64,000 nucleotides of DNA, from positions 1 to 64,000 of the forward strand of contig CACSKA010000005.1 in NCBI GenBank assembly GCA_902706205.1, written 5' to 3'. This DNA is from Chryseobacterium sp. 18061. GTDB lineage: Bacteria > Pseudomonadota > Gammaproteobacteria > Enterobacterales > Enterobacteriaceae. The notes under the pieces were generated by a model that had not been told where the DNA came from, ran no database searches, and saw only the letters and a program-made list of their open reading frames with translations. The stretch's first letter is position 1. Each line of letters starts with the position of its first letter. The position numbers were made by a program, and so were the translations under genes. Positions 18,262 through 26,149 of the stretch are shown piece by piece.

Positions 18262-18489
18262 ATGCGAAATACCGAGAACCTCAAATTTAAAGCTGACAAC
18301 GACGCTCTGGTCGTACTGCTGAATAAAGCCAAAAGTGAAGAGCGCAAAGACCGTGCCCTTGCCGTTTCACTACGCCTCGAAGCACTGGCTATCCATATCA
18401 CTCGTGAAGGCATGAATGGCCCTGAAGCCGCTGAATTGCTGCGCCGGGAAGCCAACCGCTACGAAAACGAATCACAGGAGCTGCACTAA
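18262..18489 (+). CDS. DUF2732-like small phage protein
   Basis: 75 residues, highly charged and helical (ADNDALVVLLNKAKSEERKDRALAVSLRLEALAIHI). It resembles the DUF2732 proteins of P2-like phages; function unknown. The stop codon overlaps the next start (TAATG). Confidence 0.7.
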   Translation: MRNTENLKFKADNDALVVLLNKAKSEERKDRALAVSLRLEALAIHITREGMNGPEAAELLRREANRYENESQELH

Positions 18490-18710
18490 TGGCCGACGCA
18501 ATGGATTTAGCGCAACAGCGTGAACAAGAAGACCGCGAGCGTCACATCAGCAACGCCCGCCGCCGTATCACTGCCCCCGCTCGCTTGCTCTGCGACGAAT
18601 GTGATGCCCCTATCCCTGAAGCACGTCGCATCGCCATTCCGGGCGTGGCTTTTTGTGTGACCTGTCAGGCCATTTCTGAACTGAAATCCAGACATTATCG
18701 GGGTGTATAA
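18489..18710 (+). CDS. TraR/DksA-type zinc-finger protein
   Basis: 73 residues. A four-Cys zinc finger (CDECDAPIPEARRIAIPGVAFCVTC) follows a helical N terminus, as in the TraR/DksA family. Short members bind the RNA polymerase secondary channel and mimic DksA-ppGpp. It is part of the tightly packed early operon. Confidence 0.85.
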   Translation: MADAMDLAQQREQEDRERHISNARRRITAPARLLCDECDAPIPEARRIAIPGVAFCVTCQAISELKSRHYRGV

Positions 18711-20003
18711 ATGAGCCAGGCAGCGCACGTCATTGCAGTCTCTGATATTTCGGCAAAGGTCAGGGAAATAGAAACTGCTTATCGTAATTATCTGGATGTC
18801 TTCCGTATTCCTGAAGACCACAGGATTGTCGTGAATTATTCAGCGGGCAAAGACAGCACCGCGACACTGGCCGTGGCGAATGCGCTGTTTGGCCATCGCG
18901 CACAGGCCGTGATGGCAGATACCGACAATGAGCATGAGCTGACAATTGATTTCGCCAGAACTATCCATGAGCAGATTGGATGTCACCCAGTCCATGTTGT
19001 TAAGCGCATCTACGGCGAAGCAGATTTTGCCCGCCGACGTGCCTATATGAAAAAGAACTGGTCGAAGAAGCAGGCCATCCGCATGGGCGCTTACCGGGGC
19101 GTGATCATGCCGTCACTGGCCCGGGCAGATACCGCATTTGGTCGGGTATGGCAGAAAACGGCTAAGCGCTGGGGTATCGACTTTGAAACCGCGTTAGATG
19201 CAGCCCTATCAGTGATGCACCCGAGCGGAAACAGCTTCCTTGATGCGGCTCTTCTCCACGGAAAATTCCCGATGCTCCGCGACCGGTTCTGCACCGACGA
19301 GCTCAAAATCAAGATTGCCTACGATGCGGCCATTCGCCCGATGCTGGATGAAGGCGATGTTGTCGTTCAGTGGTCAGGCGTCCGGGGTGATGAGTCATCC
19401 AAACGTGCTGGTTATGACCGCTTCGCCGTTGATATGCGTGATGAGGGGTTTCTCTATAACTTCCTGCCCATTCATCAGTGGACGGCTGCGGATGTGTTTG
19501 CCCTACATAAATATATGGGTATCAGGCCAAATCCGCTGTATTTGCAGGGGGCGTCCCGTGTTGGTTGCATGAACTGCGTGCTTTGCAACAAAGAGGAAAT
19601 TTCAGAAACCGCTGCTCGCTGGCCGGAGCATATTGAGAAGCATCGCCAGTGGGAACTGAAGGTTCGTCTGGCCTCCCGCTGGGTTCACTGGATGAGCACC
19701 GGCACGGTGAGCCAGGCATGGGTTAACTCGATAATTGGTTTCCGCGAGATGACGAACCGACGTGGCGAAACAGTGAAAACCAGACGCCTGCTGGGAGATT
19801 CGCCGCGACTTTATGGTCTCGATACGGAAATTCAGCACCTCGACTGGTCCGGGTTTTATGGGCCGCGTGGAGGAATGGGTGCGCCGTCGGTACCCGAAGT
19901 GGTTGAATGGGCCAAAACCGGCCGGGGCGGTAAAGTCTATGACCTGGTCAAGGCAAGCCTCAATACTACAACCTGCTCATCACGTTATGGCCTGTGCGAA
20001 TGA
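18711..20003 (+). CDS. PP-loop (PAPS reductase/DndC-superfamily) phage protein
   Basis: 430 residues. An N-type ATP pyrophosphatase PP-loop (NYSAGKDST, about 43-51) is followed by the superfamily motifs RFCTDELKIK, GVRGDESSKRA and PIHQWTAADVF. Clustered cysteines (GCMNCVLC, and a C-terminal CSSRYGLC) could bind an Fe-S cluster. The superfamily contains PAPS reductases and DndC (DNA phosphorothioation). As phage DNA replication genes flank it, a role in nucleic-acid modification is as plausible as sulfate reduction. It overlaps gpA by 10 nt. Confidence 0.75.
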   Translation: MSQAAHVIAVSDISAKVREIETAYRNYLDVFRIPEDHRIVVNYSAGKDSTATLAVANALFGHRAQAVMADTDNEHELTIDFARTIHEQIGCHPVHVVKRIYGEADFARRRAYMKKNWSKKQAIRMGAYRGVIMPSLARADTAFGRVWQKTAKRWGIDFETALDAALSVMHPSGNSFLDAALLHGKFPMLRDRFCTDELKIKIAYDAAIRPMLDEGDVVVQWSGVRGDESSKRAGYDRFAVDMRDEGFLYNFLPIHQWTAADVFALHKYMGIRPNPLYLQGASRVGCMNCVLCNKEEISETAARWPEHIEKHRQWELKVRLASRWVHWMSTGTVSQAWVNSIIGFREMTNRRGETVKTRRLLGDSPRLYGLDTEIQHLDWSGFYGPRGGMGAPSVPEVVEWAKTGRGGKVYDLVKASLNTTTCSSRYGLCE

Positions 20004-22219
20004 GTGATGTTTCCTTTGCCTATCCGTGGAACACTCCACGGTCGGCAATAGCCAGCCCTTACCTGACCTATGACCAACAGTATCGCCGCGATCGTATGTT
20101 CGCGGCTTTGCTGCATTCCAGAAAAGTATTATCTCTCCAGCCTGAATGTGTCCGTTACGACGTCTATCGCACTGCGGCGGTACTGGAACAGCATCAGGGC
20201 AGTCAGCGTGCCAATGCCTTTTTAATCAGCTTCTGTAAGAAGGCATTGCCACGACTCGAACTGGTTACTACCCGATATCAAGCCTCTGGTATTACCAGCG
20301 AGGTGTCAGCCGCTGTTTTCAATGGTCATTTTGATAATGAGCTACTCCAGTATCTCGCAACGCGCATGGTCAATATGATTGCCCGATTTAACCGGCTCCC
20401 GGATATGTCCAAAGCCGATATTGAACTGCTGGCAGGAGACATCGCCAACTTCATCCGCGCCGAACTGGCTGACATCAATGACACCGGATTCAGTGAACTC
20501 AAAACGCTGCACGCCTGGTATATGCGTGCCGGTTTAATTGCTCGGCAATTTAATGTCACCCCGCCCAAATGGGAGCGCGTAACTAAGAAATTCGCGGGTC
20601 AGGATGAAATTGGTCCCGCTGTTGTTCGCATGTTTAACGAGGTCTGGTGGCGTGGTCGTCTGCGTCGGGTTGCCGCCTCATGGCGTGAACACCTGCAAAT
20701 TGCTGTCGGGAATGTCAGTAAGAAAAAGCACGTATACGCGAGCAAAGGCTGCGTTGCCGATTGGCGTGAGCAGAAGCGCCGAACGCGTGAGTTTCTCAAA
20801 GGTCTTGAGCTCGAAGATGAAGACGGTAACCGCATCAGTCTGATTGAAAAATACGATGGCTCAGTGGCTAACCCGGCGATTCGTCGCTGCGAGCTGATGA
20901 CCCGTATTCGCGGGTTTGAAAATATCTGCAATGAGCTCGGCTACGTCGGCGAATTCTATACGCTGACCGCCCCGTCGAAATATCACGCCACCACCAAAGC
21001 CGGTTATCGCAACCATAAATGGAACGGCTCAAGCCCGGAAGACACACAGGGTTATCTCACTGGCTTATGGGCACGCATCCGCGCCAAACTTCATCGCGAA
21101 GATGTCCGTATTTTCGGGATCCGCGTAGCCGAACCTCACCACGACGGCACCCCACACTGGCATATGCTGATGTTTATGCTGCCAGAAGACGTCGAGCATG
21201 TTCGCCGGGTCATTCGTGACTATGCCTGGCAGGAAGACAGCCACGAGCTCAGAAGCGACAAGGCCAGAAAAGCGCGTTTTCACGCCGAGGCTATCGACCC
21301 GGAGAAAGGAAGTGCCACCGGGTATGTTGCGAAATACATCTCCAAAAACATCGACGGCTATGCGCTCGATGACGAAAAAGACGACGAAAACGGCGAGCTG
21401 CTGAAAGAGACCGCTCCGGCGGTTTCTGCATGGGCGTCGAGATGGCATATCCGACAGTTTCAGTTTATCGGCGGTGCGCCAGTGACGGTCTACCGTGAGT
21501 TGCGTCGACTGGCCGACACCGAGACCGCGCATGGTCTGAGCGTCGAGTTTGCAGCGGTTCACGATGCCGCTGACGGCGGTGATTGGGCAGGCTACGTTAA
21601 CGCTCAGGGTGGGCCGTTTGTCCGTCGTGACGATCTACAGGTGCGCACGCTATATGAGCCACGCGCCGACTTTAATCAGTACGGTGAGGAAACTGTCTGC
21701 ATCCGTGGCGTTTACGATGCCGTCGTGGGCGCCGACACTCCGATCTTAACCCGCTTCACGCAATGGAAGATTGTGCCGAAGCGCGCCGTTGATTTGGCCG
21801 TTGACGTTAAGGGCGATCCTTCGCCCTCTCGGAGTTCTGTCAATAACTGTACGGGAAGCGAAAGCGCTCCACCTGAACTCGATTTATCCAAACCGTTGAG
21901 CAGACATGAAAAGCGCCAACTCACCAACCGGATCCGGCTGAAAAAACCAGCGATAAGGCGAGAGTTTACTCACGGAACAGCAAAACAGAGCGAAGTGATA
22001 ACCAAGACAATCGAGGAGGTCCATATCAACACCGGCGTAACCATCAGCCGGGGTGAAGCCCTGCACCTGATAGCAGGAGGTAAAAGCTGTATTAACGGTC
22101 ACTGGTGCCGAGCAAGCATAAAAGGCGAGATCTTTGCGTCAAGCCCGTCACACGGCGAAAAGGCTAGGAGAATTCTCAAGCGCGTCGCCGCTTTAGCAGA
22201 GAAAACGAGGCAGAAATAG
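19994..22219 (+). CDS. A: Replication initiator gpA (rolling-circle endonuclease)
   Basis: 741 residues. HUH/Rep nuclease that nicks the phage origin and remains linked to DNA through Tyr during rolling-circle replication. Motifs: FYTLTAPSKYH, EPHHDGTPHWHMLMF (the H-hydrophobic-H metal site is HWH) and the two-Tyr helix YVAKYISKNIDGY. In P2 the origin lies within A, so ori is probably here too. It starts inside the end of the PP-loop gene. Confidence 0.93.
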   Translation: MRMSDVSFAYPWNTPRSAIASPYLTYDQQYRRDRMFAALLHSRKVLSLQPECVRYDVYRTAAVLEQHQGSQRANAFLISFCKKALPRLELVTTRYQASGITSEVSAAVFNGHFDNELLQYLATRMVNMIARFNRLPDMSKADIELLAGDIANFIRAELADINDTGFSELKTLHAWYMRAGLIARQFNVTPPKWERVTKKFAGQDEIGPAVVRMFNEVWWRGRLRRVAASWREHLQIAVGNVSKKKHVYASKGCVADWREQKRRTREFLKGLELEDEDGNRISLIEKYDGSVANPAIRRCELMTRIRGFENICNELGYVGEFYTLTAPSKYHATTKAGYRNHKWNGSSPEDTQGYLTGLWARIRAKLHREDVRIFGIRVAEPHHDGTPHWHMLMFMLPEDVEHVRRVIRDYAWQEDSHELRSDKARKARFHAEAIDPEKGSATGYVAKYISKNIDGYALDDEKDDENGELLKETAPAVSAWASRWHIRQFQFIGGAPVTVYRELRRLADTETAHGLSVEFAAVHDAADGGDWAGYVNAQGGPFVRRDDLQVRTLYEPRADFNQYGEETVCIRGVYDAVVGADTPILTRFTQWKIVPKRAVDLAVDVKGDPSPSRSSVNNCTGSESAPPELDLSKPLSRHEKRQLTNRIRLKKPAIRREFTHGTAKQSEVITKTIEEVHINTGVTISRGEALHLIAGGKSCINGHWCRASIKGEIFASSPSHGEKARRILKRVAALAEKTRQK

Positions 22220-22298
22220 GCACTAATTTTCATCGATATCATGTACATACAGAACACGAAACCCGATCTTTTACTTCACATTTTTATTCACAACACTA

Positions 22299-22318
22299 TA
22301 CTGTACAAACATACAGTA
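22299..22318 (+). promoter_or_regulatory. LexA (SOS) box
   Basis: TACTGTACAAACATACAGTA fits TACTGT-N8-ACAGTA, a near-ideal LexA operator. It lies 20 bp upstream of the small ORF at 22339, in the place where phage 186 has the LexA-controlled tum antirepressor. Confidence 0.85.
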
Positions 22319-22338
22319 AATCCTTTGGGAGGGAATTC

Positions 22339-22521
22339 ATGGTTGGCGAGCAACTCAGCCGAACGCAGCAAAAATGGGCATGTGTGCAATTTATCGCGGA
22401 GGTCTCGTTGATCGCGAACTGCAAACCATCAGACCTCAAGCTTGCGCTCACTCTCATTGCTGACCTGGCGCACAGCGAAAACGGCGAACCAGAGGAAAAC
22501 GCCTTTTATGAGGTCAAGTAG
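22339..22521 (+). CDS. SOS-controlled small phage protein, possible antirepressor
   Basis: 60 residues (MVGEQLSRTQQKWACVQFIAEVSLIANCKPSDLKL...), helical and acidic at the C terminus. A strong ribosome site (GGGAGGG) precedes it. It does not look like 186 Tum, which is longer, but position and LexA control suggest it couples prophage induction to DNA damage. Homology not recognised. Confidence 0.6.
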   Translation: MVGEQLSRTQQKWACVQFIAEVSLIANCKPSDLKLALTLIADLAHSENGEPEENAFYEVK

Positions 22522-22901
22522 CACATAGGAGATGTGGTACTTACCACCGCTTTACCTCAGTAAACCTCGTTAGCGCAAAGACTCGCTATTTGCGCTGACG
22601 GGGTTGAATAACTCGCTCCGCGAGGCGTTAGAAAACCCCACTCAGATCACGAATATTCGATTAATTTAGCCACGCATCTATAAGGTGCATGGATCTGCAT
22701 GTACTTTTGATCGCCTCACGATCCCCTCACCGGCCCGCCTGGCACGGGGCTGGAGGTTTGTTGCAGTTGCATTAAAAGCGGCCCATAAAGCGGGCAGGCG
22801 TGGCGGGGAAAGCATTGCGCGCCTACGTAGTCACTTTTTTTACTTTCATCTTCAAAACAATTTGATAAATTACATCTCACATCATTTGAAAGGAACAAAG
22901 A
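22522..22901. other. Gene-free region between early genes and cos
   Basis: 380 bp. It contains a long hairpin (aacctcgttagcgcaaa / tttgcgctgacggggtt, 22563-22605), a second small one (ctcgctccgcgag, about 22612-22624), the cos site at 22797-22815 and an AT-rich leader before the 718-residue gene. The first hairpins could terminate the early transcript. The rest is packaging sequence. Confidence 0.6.
22797..22815. other. cos site (19-nt cohesive end)
   Basis: GGCGTGGCGGGGAAAGCAT equals, as I remember it, the 19-nt cohesive end of phage 186 (P2: GGCGAGGCGGGGAAAGCAC). The location between gpA and the portal gene Q is where P2 cos lies in the prophage map. Terminase (M/P) would cut here. Confidence 0.88.
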
Positions 22902-25058
22902 ATGTTCACATCAGATCGTACGGAAAATAAAATATTCGAAGAGCTTGAGGTCTTGTGCAAGCAGAACGGTTATGCTCACGTCTTGGCTGAATTATGTCTT
23001 CGCGACGCAAACATTAAATTTACCGGTACGTTTTCAACCTCCGACATAGAAGATAAATTTGATTTTAGCACTCTAATTAGAAGTGAGATTAATTGTTTAA
23101 TTGGCCTGTTTATCAAAGGGGAAATGGACTTAACCCAACCATCACAAGAAAACATTTACAGTTGGATAAAAAAAACTGAAGCATTACTTCACGAACTACA
23201 CATGTCAATAGCCTCTCCATTATTCGAAAGCGATGGTCTAAACAGTCGTGGGCCAGCGGAAGTTTATCAACAAAGCAGACCATCAAAGGGTAATATTTTA
23301 CGAGAAGGAATATTATATGGCTCTGAATCTGCGTATTACTTCCAATATCTCGAGATGCTTCAGGGGAAATTCATAAAGGACAATGAATGGTTTAAAACCA
23401 ACAAAGGGTATGATTTATCAGAACTGCATGATACTTTAAACTCAATAAGCTCGATCAGAAATAGAAAAGCTTCTGAACACCTCAAGTCTCGTAACAAAAA
23501 CGAATCCACTCTCAACTCATTCCTACATGAACTAATTATTAAACCCTCTGAAATCTCTTTAGAAAGTGGTGTTCAACAAGATAAAGTCAGAAATATATTG
23601 AACTCTTTCACATTAAACAACCAAAAAGATCCAAGTAACTCGACATATAATAGTATCGATGATTTTAATTTATCGAACGCCTATCCTTTCATTTCCTTAG
23701 GGGATGATAATTATTTACTTTTCTTAAACGATACATTATATGAAGCTTGCTATGAAACTCCTTTCTTCTGGCTTAATGACGATAAATCTTATCGCCCTAC
23801 CGCAATGACTAACAGAGGGGAGTTCACCGAGAAATACTCTACTGATTGTCTTACCAAAGTTTTCGGAAGAGAGAATGTATACCAAAATATAAATATTTAT
23901 GATAACAAAGAGGTTGTAGGTGAAATTGACACTTTAATTTTATATGCTGGCAGAGCTGTAATTGTTCAAGCAAAATCAAAAAAATTGACCATCAACGCCA
24001 GAAAAGGTAATGACACAGCTTTGGCTGATGATTTTAAAAAAGCGATACAAAATGCTTATGATCAAGGTTATTCCTGTGGCCAATTACTTAAAAGTAACAA
24101 ATTTAAATTGAGAAAGGAGGACGGTTCCGAGATTATTTTGAGTAGTCCATTGTATGAAATATTTATCTTTTGCGTCGTATCGGATCATTACCCTGCACTA
24201 GAATTCCAAGCTCGCGAATTCTTAAACATCAAGAAAGATGACATTATTAAATTCCCTTTCGTTACAGGCATTTTTACTCTTGATATAGTCTGCGAGTTAT
24301 TGAACACCCCTCTTTATTTCTTGAGTTATATATCTCAACGTTCACAATACAATCTTCAAATAATATCACAAAATGAAACAGCAGTATTAGGATATCATCT
24401 TTCCCACAATTTATGGATTGATGAAAGTGAAAAAAACAGCATCATAGTTATAGATAACAAATTCGCTGCATGTATTGACGTTTCTATGTATTCAAGACGT
24501 CTGAATCTCCCTGGAGAAACAACACCGAGAGGAATACTAACAAAATACAATAATACATTTTATGAAAGAGTTATTAATACCCTTGATGACATTAACGACT
24601 ACAACGCTTACAACCTTGGCTTGTTTTTATTAATGGTTAATGAAGATTACGTTGAAAAATTAAACACCCACGCAGCCCAAAGCATTGATAAAACAATTGC
24701 CGATGATAACCACCATGACTTGACATTACTTAACGATGAATTCGGCCTAATAATTCACTCAAATAGGAACGATACTAAAAAGGCTCTTCCATACCTACGC
24801 GCACATTGCTCGGCCAGTAAATATAGAGCTAAGAGCAGCCTATTTTATGGCTTGTTTTTATCTTGTCAACAAAACACTACCTCCGCGTTAATAACCCTGG
24901 ATGAACCGTGGTACTGCTCTGTAGAAGGAGAAAACACCAGTCAACAATTTTTCAAGAAGAAAAAAAAGCCACCTTGCATTAGCGCCAAAATAAATAGAAA
25001 TGCACCATGCCCATGTAATAGCGGAAAAAAATATAAAAAATGCTGCATCAGCAATTAA
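22902..25058 (+). CDS. Nuclease-like protein with SEC-C motif, prophage cargo
   Basis: 718 residues, AT-rich. A PD-(D/E)xK/NERD/Mrr-like core is visible: acidic helix GEFTEKY (306-312), GEID (340-343, Asp343), then the strand VIVQAK with Gln356-x-Lys358. The D...QxK form is common in Mrr-type enzymes. The C terminus is a SEC-C zinc motif, CPC...KKCC (Cys703, 705, 714, 715). The first about 300 residues and 400-690 are unrecognised, with no membrane segment. It lies between cos and Q, in the region where P2 has old and tin, a known hot spot for defence genes. A DNA- or RNA-cutting defence effector is likely, but this is inference. Confidence 0.7.
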   Translation: MFTSDRTENKIFEELEVLCKQNGYAHVLAELCLRDANIKFTGTFSTSDIEDKFDFSTLIRSEINCLIGLFIKGEMDLTQPSQENIYSWIKKTEALLHELHMSIASPLFESDGLNSRGPAEVYQQSRPSKGNILREGILYGSESAYYFQYLEMLQGKFIKDNEWFKTNKGYDLSELHDTLNSISSIRNRKASEHLKSRNKNESTLNSFLHELIIKPSEISLESGVQQDKVRNILNSFTLNNQKDPSNSTYNSIDDFNLSNAYPFISLGDDNYLLFLNDTLYEACYETPFFWLNDDKSYRPTAMTNRGEFTEKYSTDCLTKVFGRENVYQNINIYDNKEVVGEIDTLILYAGRAVIVQAKSKKLTINARKGNDTALADDFKKAIQNAYDQGYSCGQLLKSNKFKLRKEDGSEIILSSPLYEIFIFCVVSDHYPALEFQAREFLNIKKDDIIKFPFVTGIFTLDIVCELLNTPLYFLSYISQRSQYNLQIISQNETAVLGYHLSHNLWIDESEKNSIIVIDNKFAACIDVSMYSRRLNLPGETTPRGILTKYNNTFYERVINTLDDINDYNAYNLGLFLLMVNEDYVEKLNTHAAQSIDKTIADDNHHDLTLLNDEFGLIIHSNRNDTKKALPYLRAHCSASKYRAKSSLFYGLFLSCQQNTTSALITLDEPWYCSVEGENTSQQFFKKKKKPPCISAKINRNAPCPCNSGKKYKKCCISN

Positions 25059-25070
25059 CAACATAGCCAA

Positions 25071-25106
25071 AGTCAATCAAGATACATTCTATGATCTTGA
25101 TTGACT
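25071..25106. terminator. Bidirectional hairpin between cargo gene and Q
   Basis: Perfect 13-bp stem agtcaatcaagat/atcttgattgact with a 10-nt loop, between two convergent genes. No long T run; a transcription barrier is likely. Confidence 0.6.
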
Positions 25107-25120
25107 AAATCAACATATAT

Positions 25121-26149
25121 CTAATTAAGATTATACACTTTGAACGAAACCACATCATCATCCAACCATAAATTAATTTCCTTTAGCCTTTCTTGTAAAG
25201 GAGTCAACTCGTTTCTGACAAATACCTCCGCCGCCTTCACCACATCACCAAACCCACCAGTATTATTCGGCATAATCCCCATCATCTGAGGTGGAACCCG
25301 ATGAGCGCTCATCAAGTCTTCCGCACTAACCTTCTTAATATTAAAAAAATCATCCTTTGTGGCAACTTCGCTCAGCGGCACAATTTTAATGCCATCGGCC
25401 TTACCGTTCGGCGCGTAGAAAAACAGGTTCTTAAAATTCCCGAGACCTTTTGAATCGCGCATCGCCTTGCGCAGCGCTTCAACGTCGGTGCTGCTTTGCG
25501 CGGCGTCGGTCACGTACATGATGTACCCGGCGTGCGCCCCGTTCTGGTAATACTTGCGGCGAAACAGGGTCGCGGATTCATTCAACCAGGCGGAATTAAG
25601 AGCACTCAGGTATTCCGGCAGGCCGTACACCTCCTGATTGATGTCCGGCTCCAGCAGATGAAACACCGAGCCGGGGGCGAACTGGTGCGGCTGCGAGTCG
25701 GATTTCATGTACCAGTAGGTGTCATCCTCCACCCCGCGCCGGGTGTATTTCGCAGGTGAGGTCTCCAGTTTGAGCGGCTTGCCTGACAGACTGACGCGCT
25801 TCTCAATAAACGCGTTACCGAAGACCAGAAAATCGAGCACGAAGCGGCTGAAGTCCTGCCGGGATAATTTCGGGTGTGGAATGTAGGTCGACACCAGAAT
25901 ATTACGCTTTACGTAAATAGGTGAGCTGTGGTGCACGGCGGCCCGCATACTTTTCGCCAGCCCGGAGAAACTGACCGGCGGCTCGTACCACTGGCCGTTA
26001 TCGACGCATTCCACGTAATCGAGAATATCGCGCCGGTCGAGCACCGCCGTCGGCTCGCCAAAGGTGAACGCTTCCATGCTATGAGCGGGCGCGGCGGTAT
26101 GCTGGCGTGGCTTCGCGGTGTACGGGTTTTTCTTACTGCGTTTGCTCAT
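25121..26149 (-). CDS. Q: Portal protein gpQ
   Basis: 342 residues, P2 Q length. The dodecameric portal at one capsid vertex through which DNA enters (PF04860-type; AFTFGEPTAVLDRRDILDYVECV, QMMGIMPNNTGGFGDV). Its start overlaps the P stop by 1 nt (TAATG). The last about 75 codons are more AT-rich than the rest, next to the cargo gene, suggesting a recombination junction. Confidence 0.95.
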   Translation of the reverse strand: MSKRSKKNPYTAKPRQHTAAPAHSMEAFTFGEPTAVLDRRDILDYVECVDNGQWYEPPVSFSGLAKSMRAAVHHSSPIYVKRNILVSTYIPHPKLSRQDFSRFVLDFLVFGNAFIEKRVSLSGKPLKLETSPAKYTRRGVEDDTYWYMKSDSQPHQFAPGSVFHLLEPDINQEVYGLPEYLSALNSAWLNESATLFRRKYYQNGAHAGYIMYVTDAAQSSTDVEALRKAMRDSKGLGNFKNLFFYAPNGKADGIKIVPLSEVATKDDFFNIKKVSAEDLMSAHRVPPQMMGIMPNNTGGFGDVVKAAEVFVRNELTPLQERLKEINLWLDDDVVSFKVYNLN

